64,000 nt of DNA from contig NC_087083.1 in the NCBI RefSeq assembly GCF_026151205.1, positions 3,629,460-3,693,459 of the forward strand, in the 5' to 3' direction. Positions 33,943 through 46,617 of this stretch are shown here, piece by piece. A program made the translations under genes and the position numbers. Within the stretch, counting starts at the first letter, position 1. Every line of letters begins with the position of its first letter. The notes beneath the pieces are model-generated. The model ran no database searches. It was not told the DNA's origin and was given only the letters and a program-made list of their open reading frames with translations. Source of the stretch: Bolinopsis microptera (Eukaryota; Ctenophora; Tentaculata; Lobata; Bolinopsidae).

Positions 33943-34851
33943 ATGAAGAAAGCTCTTCTTAGGTCTCTTGCAATACTGGTACCTTCAGCGTACCTCATAT
34001 CCAACAAAACTGTTTTGACTCTGCACAATTTTAGATTCCCCAGTATTTTCCTGTCCTGGCAACTGTCAATTGCTCTCCTTGTTATAATTGTGTTGTACAG
34101 GCACCATGTCATGACCTTGACACTATCCGATCTGCAGACTTGTCTGATGAGCTCTTTACTTCTAACAGTCTCTATGTATTTTGGGTCTAGAGCACTTGGC
34201 GTTCTACCGATTCCAGTCTTTATTTCAGGACAGATTCTAGGTACTCACATCGTGGAAAGTATTGTTCGTCTTAGAACTGCAAAATCTCTGTTTACTGTGG
34301 TTGCGCAGACAGTTAACTCTGTGTTCATGTCGATTCCATTGTTTGTACTGCTGCTCAGTACAGTTGATATTTACATTCTCATGTGCTTCTTGTGTCACAT
34401 TATGAGCACTTCTGCAATGATAAGCTTGAGCAACACACCCTCTGACTTTGAATCTACTATCAAACAAGCTGTTGTTAAAATTTCTGTAGCAATATCTGCC
34501 CTGCTTCTATACGGAACACTTACAGGTGAGGTAGTTCAAGCAGGAAAGTATGATTTTTCAAAGACACACTTCAAAATTTATCTAATGTGCAGTGGTGTAT
34601 TGAGTGCAGCAACGTTTGTTGTCCGTGGTTGGAGCTATCGTAGTGGCAAGTTACAGTACAGGTTGGTGCTGCAATACATTGCCGTCTTAGTGTTTGGGTA
34701 TTGGTATGACTACAATGGTGACGTCACTCATGATCGGGATCTGCTCATAACCTGTTACTTTGTATTTCTTCTTCTGTTAGACACTTATTTTGCAAAAAAC
34801 TCAAATATACAGTCAGCAATTACAGTCACTGCAGAAAAAGATGAGGTTTGA
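33943..34851 (+). CDS. Multi-pass membrane protein, TMEM241/nucleotide-sugar-transporter-like
   Basis: Intronless, 302 aa with about nine hydrophobic segments spread over the whole length. The start YLISNKTVLTLHNFRFPSI followed by WQ and later FGSRALGVLPIPVF matches the TMEM241/VRG4 type of the drug/metabolite transporter superfamily (human TMEM241 has YLTNKYVLSVL.F.YP..FQGWQ and AGSRALSRLAIPVF). Such proteins carry nucleotide sugars into the Golgi; the substrate cannot be read here. CCACTACCCTTAAG ends directly at the ATG, and a further TTATTTCAG lies 59 nt upstream. Ends in a short polar tail. The orthology is a pattern match, not proven. Confidence 0.6.
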   Translation: MKKALLRSLAILVPSAYLISNKTVLTLHNFRFPSIFLSWQLSIALLVIIVLYRHHVMTLTLSDLQTCLMSSLLLTVSMYFGSRALGVLPIPVFISGQILGTHIVESIVRLRTAKSLFTVVAQTVNSVFMSIPLFVLLLSTVDIYILMCFLCHIMSTSAMISLSNTPSDFESTIKQAVVKISVAISALLLYGTLTGEVVQAGKYDFSKTHFKIYLMCSGVLSAATFVVRGWSYRSGKLQYRLVLQYIAVLVFGYWYDYNGDVTHDRDLLITCYFVFLLLLDTYFAKNSNIQSAITVTAEKDEV

Positions 34852-35773
34852 TTAATCTGATTTGCCTCGCATAAAGATTACGATTCCTTAATTAGATGTA
34901 AAATCATACGTACTACAAAGCTACAAGGTTTAATCATTATTTCTTTTCTTTTTTCGAGTTGGCAATTTGGATGAAATAGTGCATGGATATACTTTGGGCA
35001 ACATTTTGGCAGTGTCTCTACTGGGGATCCCTAATGTTGGGTACTTTTACTGCAAACTCTTTAATGTTTATTGTACTGTTTATGACTAATAAGCTGTTCG
35101 TTCAAACCAGTTGGATTTTAGATTTTTAAAGATATAACTTTTGCTTTAATTTTGATAGTTAATTTTTTTTGTCTTTTTATATTATTTTTTATACAGGGTC
35201 AGCCAATCAATTAAGGTTGTTATATTAATTAATTGATTTGTGAATTTTATCAACTAATACTTTTGGTATTAGTAATCAGATTTCGAAAATAAAGTTGATA
35301 TTATAATGTTATCAAACATTATGCTATTAGTCATTACTCCTAGAACTATTTAAGATCATCAGTTCGGAGAATATTTCATTCTGTATGAATGGAAATTGGT
35401 AATTATATCATTTATGCACAACCCGTGCCAATATTAAAGTTGATAGTTGGATAATATCCGGTTGGAAGAGACATGGACGAATGAAACAGGAAGTTGTTTC
35501 AGTATTTCAATCACGAGACTAATAAACAGCAAACTACTCCATCATTTAATATTAAAGTTGTAACAACTAACACCCAGTACCAATGATATTATATTATATA
35601 GCAGTGCAATGTTGTGCTAAAGAATGAACTTCGCGGTGTGAATACAAACCCTGTCCCTGGCTGGTCGCTCCAGCCCGCAATTCAGACTGTACTTTATCTA
35701 TCCGACTACTCCGCAAGCAATCCACACCTAATCTTGGTATATGTTGGTCGGGTGGCTGCTAGCTAGTTAATAT
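34852..35773. other. Intergenic between TMEM241-like and ARID4
   Basis: AT-rich, no ORF. Probably holds the 3' UTR of the former and the promoter of ARID4. Confidence 0.4.
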
Positions 35774-38700
35774 ATGTCGGTGAGTCTACTTATAAATCTA
35801 CTTAGCAATTTCATATCTTGAACTTAATTGCTATCTTACTATATATAAAGCGAGACGATATATATATATATATATATATATCTGTGCCATTTTACTGACA
35901 CCACGGCATCAACTTTAACGCGACTTTCCGCATAAACCGTAAAAGATATACAACTGGAACTTTTTTGGCTGGGTCAAATGCTTTAATGGCCTTCAGATCA
36001 GCATGAAAAAATAAAAAATTGGCCAAGGAATAATGATTTTAGAGCCGAAAATTTGGACCCCCAAGTGGTGTCAAAAACGCCAATTAAATAGGTAATAATT
36101 ATTTTAGTATTTTGAGTCTTGACACCGTTTAGGGTTATATTATACGGGTTCCTGCTAGTGTTATATAACTTATATACCCCTTATTTATTGTATAACATCG
36201 AATCCTTCTCCAGATATTTGCGTTTGAAATAAATAACACCACATATTTATTAACACCTTTACTATGGTTACTATACACCTATTTGCTATGTTACTATGGT
36301 TACTATACACATATTTGCTATGTTACTATAGTTACTATACACATATTTGCTATGTTACTATAGTTACTATACACATATTTGCTATGTTACTATGGTTACT
36401 ATACACATATTTGCTATGTTACTATGGTTACTATACACGTATTTGCAGGATGTGTTAGAAGTTGGGACGGAAGTCAGTGCTAAATACCGTGGGGCTTTCT
36501 GCGAGGCCACAATTAAACATGTCAAAAAACTTATCAAAATACGGGTAAATAGTTTTATTTTATTTCTAACTAATCAACTTTTCTTTTTTTTCTTGTCTCA
36601 TACTTAAATTGAGGAGAGAGATATTCCAAGAAGTGGGAAATAGTGATGACTAGGCTATCCACTCCGATAATTGATAGCCTAGTGACGACCTGATGTTATG
36701 TGTCATGTGACCTGCTGTTATTGCTATTATGTTATTAGCATGAGCAGATAGTGAGCTGTATAACATACATGATACGTATCTGATATGTAAAATATGTAAA
36801 ATGTTACTTTCCAGATTTCATGGAACAAGCCGTTAACGGGGTCAGCAACCGTAACTCAAGACAACATTAGAGGTGTAGTCAAGGTAAGGGATACACGTGT
36901 TATCTATAACAATACGTTACAATTCTTACATGTGTTATCTATAACAATACGTTACAATTCTTACAAGTTTTGCTCATGTAATATGTACATGTTCCAAAAA
37001 TATCAAAATACCGATAAGAAACGTGACATTCACAACATTTGGGGGATTTGTTTTAATAGCTAATGATGTGTGTCAGATGCAAAGCACAGTGGAAGCGAAG
37101 AAAGATAATGTGTGGTCTCCAGCAACAGTTCTCAAGATTACTGATGCAAGCACTTATACTGTCGGTAAGTCACTAGTTTACTTAGTGTAAATACAAGTAA
37201 ACACACAGTCAACACTACTAGTTCAAAGTAACGATATAATAATTACATTTATTAATTATAGTGTTAATTATAGTAACACACGATGTTTACTTTATTATTC
37301 AAAGTTGCTTTGAAATAATAACGTTTATCATGTAAAGTAACATTACTTATTATCATAATTAAGTTTATTATTTTAAGTAACATGAAAATAATAACGTTAA
37401 TTATTTAAAGTGACACTTACATTACAATTATTCGTTGCAATAATGACGTGTTTGTTTGTGCTGTGTGTATTCTTAGAACCGGATATACTTTAATAGCACG
37501 GCAGTACAGTGTACAATGCAATGTATAGTATACATTGTGTGCATCTTGCACTATAATCAATACCGACTAGAAAACGCTTATAACAGTTCACCAACAAATC
37601 ATGTAGCTCACTGAATCATGTCAGTAAGCTACATGTCAGTAAGGTAGTACGTTTCGTGAAAAGTCAAGGTGAGATGTGCTGAGAGTGGGAATTGAACCCA
37701 CTATCTCCCGATCATCATTTAGGTGCTATACCATTAAGGTGCTGTACTATTTAGGTGTTATACCATTTAGGTGCTATACCATTTATCTATCTCCCGATCA
37801 TTTAGGTGCTATAGCCTATACGGTATAGGCTATTATTTGCGTGTGAACGACCAATTATTGGTCGTATGGTACTAATAAAAACAAAAGTTTGATACATCAA
37901 ACTGGGCAATCTTGTGTGATTGGTCGGCTTGGAGATGGCTAGATATTTAAGGATCTTGACCTGGGCCTATACCATATAGGTGCTATACCATTTAGGTGCT
38001 ATACCATTTAGGTGCTATACCATTTAGGTGCTATACCATTTAGGTGCTATACCATTTAGGTGCTATACCATTTAGGTGCTATACCATTTATGTGCTACAC
38101 CATTTAGGTGCTACACCATTTAGGTGCTACACCATTTAGGTGCTATACCATTTAGGTGCTATACCATTTAGATGCTATACCATTTAGGTGCTATACCATT
38201 TATGTGCTATACCATTTAGGTGCTATACCATTTAGGTGCTATACCATTTAGGTGCTATACCATTTATGTGCTATACCATTTAGGTGCTATACCATTTAGG
38301 TGCTATACCATTTAGGTGCTATACCATTTAGGTGCTATACCATTTAGGTGCTATAATACCCTTTAGGTGCTATACCCTTTAGGTGCTATACCATTTAGGT
38401 GCTACACCATTTAGGTGCTAAACCATTTAGGTGCTATACCATTTAGGTGCTACACCATTTAGGTGCTACACCATTTAGGTGCTACACCATTTAGGCGCTA
38501 CACCATTTAGGTGCTACACCATTTAGGTGCTACACCATTTAGGTGCTACACCATTTAGGGGACGTCATTAATTGAGAAATTGTGCCGACCTGTACCTGTT
38601 TAATTAGGGGACGTCATTAATTGAGAAATTTTGCCGACCTGTTTAATAAGGACCAATATATGATATCACTTACAAGAATGTTGAAACTTATCCAAGAAAT

Positions 38701-41700
38701 GTTAGACTTAAGTGCACATTTTTAAGTTGTGTATAATAATACGCATTTAAGCTATAAACTAACTTGCCATAATCTTTACTTAATTACATTTTTCATGAAA
38801 TTTCACAAAACTTCTAGTTTATCTGTGTCGTTAACGTTATCGAAACGTTATCGAAACGTTATCGAAAGAAAAATTGAGAATACCGTTTTAGAAATGTTAA
38901 ATTAAAGTTTATTTATCTATTATTTATTTTGTGATAACTGTGGTATTGCGGGTACGATTGTTGGGGATATAAATTATCTGTACTATCCATAGTTCCGTTC
39001 AATCAATGTAATTGGTTTGTCCTTCTTCGAGAATGGCCTTTTGTAGTTTTCTACGAAGGACTTTTCTCCCATCTTCAGATATAATAGGCTTGCTTGTAAA
39101 TTATTTTAGTTTATTATTTTAGATTTCCGCTGTGTATGCCAGGAGCCTATCATGTAGGGATTCTAGAAATTTCTGTTTTCCTAATTTTGACAGACCCCAG
39201 TCCCACCAGAAAGGTGTTTTCATTTGATGATTTTGCTGCAGCTGAAGCCTTTTTTGCTATGTTAGTAAACTATTTCAATAATTGTGCTATGTTAGTAAAC
39301 TATTTAAATAGTTGTGCTTATTATCAAACATGTCAATCTTACAAATGTCAACAATCCTAAAATAATTTAGAACCGAAATGTGATCCTTTGTAAGATTATA
39401 TGTCCCAAAAGTCAAATTGACTTGTACTCAAGTATAAAGTCGAACAATTTACTCCAATAACCACGGTCACTAGCAAGTTCTCTCAAATGAAGAATATCAT
39501 CATACGACTTAAGCAAGATGAAACGCTTCCAGAGGTCAACCTTCAGGTGGTGTAGGAGGTTACGTCTGTGAGCCCCGAGTCTACCAGCTTCACTGCACAT
39601 CTCGACAGTAAAACACAGCGCAGCTTGAGCTGGTGATCTTTCATCGCTCCTCAGTATGTGTCCTAGCATCTTCCACCTAGATAACTCAGCACGCTCAGAC
39701 ATAAGTAGAGTTACTCTGTTTGTAGAGGGTATCTTTGGACATCATACTGCGTGGCCAGCTGACATTCATGATCTTTCTGAGGTGGTTACGGTGACATGCA
39801 TCTAGTTTGTCCCAGTACGATTTAGGCATTCCCCAGCAACTAGAGTTATACATGAGGATAGATACTACTTGGGCCTCATAGACCTTCAGCTTCTTCTGTA
39901 GGGGGATCTTACTCTGGCACCAGACCTTCTTGAAGTTCTGGAATGCTACATTGGCTAACATGATTCTTCTGGTGACATCTTTCCTACTTTCTAGCAGAGA
40001 ACCCAATAACTTGCTACCGCACCATTCTTCATTCATTCTAAGGGGTTTACCATCATCCATGACCTCATCTTTCCCAGCTATGTAGACGTGTACAAACTCT
40101 GTCTTTGATTCATTAATATTCAGATTCCACTCTTTGAACACCTTAGTAGCGATAGGGAGGAGGGCTTCTAGAGCATCTTTGTCTTCACCAAGATAGTCGA
40201 TGTCATCAGAGTAGGCATCTTCTTCAGGCATGCCACTAGGGCTTATAGGAGGGGTTGGGCGCAGCGTCACGGCACGCAGGTGGTAGCAGGCACCAGCTAG
40301 AGTGATTGTGAAACAGAGGCCTGAAACACTATCACCTTGGGGTCCTCCATTGGTGCTGATGAATTCAAGGGAGGTAGCGTTGTTGACTCGCACCTTGATC
40401 TTGGTGTTGCTCAGGAGGAATCTCACTAGTCTGATCTCATCTCTTGTGCACCCTGCGTCCTCTAGGAGGTTGAGCACAGTCTGCCTACTGATCGTATCGA
40501 AGGCACTGGACATGTCTAGGCCCATCTTATGGAAAGACCACTCTCTTTCTTTTACGATGCTGATCAACATACGGTGACACCATACCAGGTCTCCACAGCT
40601 TCTCTTCTGCTTGTAGGCAGCTTGCCATGGACCTGTGTAAGCGTCTACCTTTGCTTCAATTCTCCTGGGTGTAATGAGGGATAGCAGCTTACGAGCACAG
40701 TTACATAATGTCAAGGGTCTGAGGCTTTTCAGTTCACCAGGAGTCTTGCCAGGCTTTTGAAGAGGGGTGATGAAACATTCTCCGACAGCGTCAAGGAACA
40801 GGTTCTCTTTAAAGCAGGTGTTAATGATTTTGGCGTAATGGACACATAGCGCTCTCCCACCATACTTGAGGAGCTCATTGGGGGTATTGTCAGGTCCGTT
40901 GGCTTTGCCGTTCTTGAGGCGTTTAGCAGCGGTTTTTACCTCATATTCTGTGATAGGGCAGTCGAGGGGAGAACGGATCGAGGGCAGGTTCATCTCCAGT
41001 CAGCTGTTCTTCGTACCAATCACGGAGTACTTCAGCTTTAGCAAGGTCTGTACCAATAGGGTACCCATCCTTATTGTGGACAACTATAAGCTTTGTCTCT
41101 TTGGTCTTAGCTAAGGATCTCACAGCTTCGAACATTTGATGCGTGTCGTCAGTTGATGAAATTTCTTCAGCTAACTGGTCAGCCTTAGCACACTCTAGCT
41201 CCTTCAGTCTCTTTTTGATGTCTTTACCGAGCTTATTTCTCCGTCCTCGCAGTACAGAGCTATCACAGGGCTTGTTGGTGCTTGCCAGGGCAAGGCGTAT
41301 ATTGTGTCGTTCTGCGACTAGGGCAACAACAGTAGGGTCATTAGAGAAGAAGCACTTATTATTAGCCTTCCTGTAACCTAGGGTCTCAGCAGCTGACTTA
41401 TGAACTTCACCCAGTACTACTGCAAAGTCCTTGTTGGGATCACCTGAGGGTTCAGTAATAGCACATTCACATTTGCTGCTGATTTGTTGCTCTCTTATCG
41501 CAAGGCTTATCACGACACCGCTCAGCCTGTCGCTCGTCTTGTATTGTGTAACTTTAACTGTAATCATGGAAAAGATGGACTTGGAAAGTATTAACTACAG
41601 GTGGGATGAGATTTATTCTTGGAGCAAAGAGCAGTTGCGGAACTTTGGCAAACCGTACGGAAAGATGACGGACATAGCAGATCCGAAGTTTGCGAAATCA

Positions 41701-44700
41701 GTGAATAAGCCAGAACTTGTTGGCATTTGTAGTCGGTCTTATGAGTACATTGGCTATTTAATGGATACTGTGGAGTCGTACCGAAATTGCTGCACAACTC
41801 TTCAGGCAAAGTTGATTCAGAACCAGGAAACTCTCATCAGCGTTCAGCAGGAGCTCTCTCAGTGTCAGTCCGAGAAACTGGAATCTATGAAGAAAATCGT
41901 GGAAACCTCAGTCGCTGATTCAGTTAAAGAGGAGATTAAGACTTACAGCGCAATTGTCAGCAATTCACAGACGGTAACTGCCCCAGTTATCTGCCCAGAA
42001 GCCCTAAAAAATGTTGTGAAGACCGTAGTCGCAGAAGAGGACCGTAGTCGAAATCTTCTTGTTTTCGGTTTGCCGGAGGAGGAGCAGGAAGAGTTAGAGG
42101 TAAGAATCGGCGAGGTTTTAGAGGAAATAGGGCAGAAACCGAAGGTGGAAGTAGTGCGACTCGGCAAGAAGAAAACTTCTACCTGTACTCGCCCAGTGAA
42201 AGTCTGCCTGACCAGCTCCTTGATCGTACATCAAATCTTAGCAAACGCTCGGAAATTGCGACAATCAGCCAAGTTTAAGACTGTGTTTTTGAGCCCTGAC
42301 AGATCACTGGAGCAGCGGGAAGCCCGAAAGGAGCTGATTGCCAGCATGAGAGCTAAAGCTTTAGCGGAGCCGGACAAAAAGTTTTACATTAAGGAGGGAC
42401 AGATATTCAGCTGTAGTCGCAATTGAGTGTATTTATCAGTACATGTGTGATAATGCTTGTTTTTCAGTGTGAGTGAAGTTTTAGTTAGTGCTAAGCGGGT
42501 GCCTACTAGGCTTTTAACTTTCTATACAGGACTGGATAGTCTTCAGACTGTTTTAAAGCTTATTTTTAGTGCAAGAGTTGGTTGCTAGGCATTGCATTTA
42601 TCTAAGCAGCGCTTGTATTCAATAATTAATGAAATCTTATTAGCGGATTTAGGTATATAATTATTGTATATATTATTGTATGTATAAATTCTTGCGTAAA
42701 CATTAACCAGTAAACAAAGCTGGTTCCCAATCAGGGTATTACAGTAGAAAGTCTACTAGCAATGTCATGTTCATACGCTCGTTTACAATCGGGGTCTGAT
42801 GTGAGCCTGCGAGTGTCAAACATTTTAGGACGTTTAGGAGCTTTAGCGTAGAACAAGGGGCGTTTAGACAATTCAATCTTACATATTACAAGCCTATGGT
42901 CAGAAATAAACACCATACCGTTGTGCGACCTAGCATCTCTGAGCAGACATTTACTTCTTCTTTTACAAAGAATATAATCTATCTGAGTAAACACTTTACG
43001 CTTTTTACCAGACTGATCTTTGACATTAACCAAACCCTCGTAAGTGGTCCGATGACTCGCACGGTGAAGGAAGGCAGTATTAGCAGCAAACAAGTCGTTT
43101 CTACACATGAAGTTGAGAAGGTAGTGACCGTTATGGTTCCTTTTACCCATACCGTGCCTGCCGACATAATCTGACACACCATTTACATAATCTGAGTCAT
43201 CAAGCTTACCCAGCCTACCGTTGAAATCTCCCATCACAAACAACTCGTATCTTGAAGGAATGACAATAGCTGAACTGACTTGCTTGTACACTTTCCTGAC
43301 AATTTCTGGTCTGAGTTCTGATTTGGTGTTAGTGGGGCAGTACACATTGACGGCTCTAAACATGACGGGTTCACCGTGCTTTACAGGCAATCTGAAATCT
43401 ATCCACGCAACACGGTCACTGACACGATGATATTGAACAATGTACGGTACTAGCCGCTTTGATACCACAAACCCCAGACCTGCATAACAGGCATCCTTTT
43501 GTTCAATGATAATCAACTTATTGCCACAGGGTAACATTGCTTCAAATGGCTGAGTGATCTTAGTTTCTTGAAGGGCTATAACGTCTAATTTATATTGAGT
43601 ACAGTCACGTCCTAATATATGTTGGTCTACTTCTTTACTCAGCCCACGAACATTGAATGTTGCAAGGGCTAGAATGAGTGAGAGAGGGAGCAACTTAGGG
43701 ACGATGAGTAGAGGGTTAGAAGCTGCAGCAGGAGTAAACTGTGTCTCCCTGCTTCTGCCGATGTGCTTGACGTCATCACTGGTCATCCCACCTATGTTAG
43801 TAAACTATTTCAATAGTTGTGCTATGTTAGTAAACTATTTAAATAGTTGTGCTATGTTAGTAAAATATTTAAATAGTTGTGCTATGTTAGTAAACTATTT
43901 AAATAGTTGTGCTATGTAGTAAACTATTTAAATAGTTGTGCTATGTTAGTAAACTATTTCAATAGTTGTGCTATGTTAGTAAACTATTTAAATAGTTGTG
44001 CTATGTTAGTAAACTATTTAAATAGTTGTGCTATGTAGTAAACTATTTAAATAGTTGTGCTATGTTAGTAAACTATTTCAATAGTTGTGGGGTCAGGGTA
44101 ATTGTGTTATCATGGATGACATCTAGGGCTGTGGTGGTGGGTGAATCATGATCATGAGTGAGACCATTACTGGTGAGTGAAGTGACACTACTAATAGCTT
44201 GTCCTGAAATATTTCCAGTATTGAAACCCACTTTTAATACTTTTAAATTTATAAATCAAAAACACTGTGAATGAACGTCAAATAACCTTCAAGAAGAGGA
44301 TCGAGGGGAGCAGTGGGTGAGTCTGTGACCTCTACTGTGAGTGAATGGCTGGTGGAAGCTGTGCTCTCTACCTCTGTCTCTGAAAATCAGGTTTTAGTTC
44401 ACTACATGTGATAAAATCAGACAGAACAAACTGAAACAGGAAAAGTGTGAAGAAACAAATTTTAAGATGTTGTGACAGTGAAATAATTGCGATAATCAAC
44501 TTCCTACTTTTACCTTCATGTTGAAGCTGGTTTGCTGACACAGGGTGAAGCATCGTAGGAAGATCAGTGTCGCTAGAGCTCAGCTGCATGTCCCCATCAT
44601 AGTTGTACTCCTCCTCGGACTCCTCATCTGACTCCTCATCGGACTCCTCAACTACAGCCTCTACATCAACATCACAAACAGTAACAGGGTCGGGAAATGC

Positions 44701-46582
44701 TGTGTAATAGTCAGCAAGAGTAGCTGCACCTGTGCATGAACCTCTGTCCACATGCCGTTTAAGAGAGTGCTTATTGGCAAACATCGCTGTACAAGTTACA
44801 GCTGGGCACATCACCTTTACAAGAGGCTCTTTGGAGTGTTTGGCAGCCATGTGCCTTGTTAGATTGCCAGGCCTGGAAGTGTGGTAATGGCAGATGCTGC
44901 AGTACAAAAAGCCAGGCTTTTTCTTTCCAAGTCTACTCTTCTTCAAGACTTTGTGCCTCTTGTTGTGCTTTCTTAGCAGATCTTTTCTCGTTGTGCTGTA
45001 CGAACATGTTTCACACGTGTGATTCTTTTCTAAGCCATGAGTCAAGAGGTGTCGGTCTAGGCTCTTCTTAAGTGAAAAGGTCTTGCTAGGACAAAGGTTG
45101 CACTTGAAGGACTTGTGAGGATTGGGATTGTTAGGATCAGCAGCTTCCATGCTAATTGAGTGAGGGTGTGAGATGAAATGAATTTGTGAAATTACGTAAT
45201 ACGGAATCTACAATGAAACATATGCTCTAATCAAACTTCAGAATTCAGCAATTTCCACGTACTTAAATACTGCTACAAAATAAAACATTGTGTTTTACAA
45301 ATATCATTTCCTAACTTCAATTTTAGCTCGCTGCTGAGCATATTCTGAGGTCTAAACAATACCAGTAGAAACATATATGAAACTTAGTGGTCTTAGACCA
45401 CTAAGTTTCATATATGTTTCTAATAATTTCACGTAAAATAGGCGAGTCTCCACCTATGTTGAGTGTACTTATCAGCAAGGATGCCTTGTAATATGAGTTG
45501 GTAGATGATTTAGAATCATTGGTATTGCAAATGGAATGCCACAGGGCACAGTCACTCAACAGCTCCTAAACTACAGAATAACAGATTTTGAACTGCATGT
45601 TATGCTGTCTCCACCTCGGTTGAGCCGATTCTGAGGATCCTATTCTATGAAATATGATTGGTATAACCCATAATATTAAATATTAGGACTTTGGAGCAAT
45701 TAAAAAGCATGAGAGGGTTAGTTCTAGTCACTAAACTACAGAATAACAGATTTTGAACTGCATGTTATGCTGTCTCCACCTCGGTTGAGTCGATTCTGAG
45801 GATCCTATTCTATGAAATATGATTGGTATAACCCATAATATTAAATATTAGGACTTTGGAGCAATTAAAAAGCACGAGAGGGTTAGTTCTAGTCACTTAT
45901 ATTAGCTCATGTAGTCAGTGAGCTGCACCACCTGTGTTGAGCAGACAAACCTGCTCAACCGGCACTTTTTGAGTACCCACCTGTCTTACGTAACTTTAAA
46001 TTGTCAGAGGAACTATAATTAATTTTACCGTTTATGGCAGTGAAATGAGTGTAATTAGTGACTGATTTTATGTACAGGTTGTCTCCGAACTTGACCTGGC
46101 ACTATGTAATTAAACTATTTCAATAGTTGTGCTATGTAAGTAAACTATTAAAATGTTTAAACTATTCTTTCGGAGAATACAGTAGTTTTTGAGCGTGAAC
46201 ATATTCGCCAATTCTGGTTTCATCATCAAAACTGCCCCTATTCGAGTCTATGACAAAATCTTCCATGTCTTTTACATTAATGGGAAAGAGCATAAGCTAC
46301 GGAAAGAATTTCCGCGACAGATTCTGGTAACCATAGAAATAGTTCATTACCAGCCCAATTAGACACTACCAGTTCCTGTCTTTTCCTTAATTGAGGAAGA
46401 AATATCAGTGTTGCATATACAAATTCACAAAGATATCTAGCTTCTAGTTATCCACGAAACTTCAAACTTATCACCGTTCAACAAATAAAGAAGGCAAGGG
46501 AAACATTTTACAATCTTCTCTTTAAACCAAACAGCAATCTTGTTCCTCGGTTACAACACCTATAGTGGGGGGGGGGGGGGGG

Positions 46583-46617
<35 letters not shown>

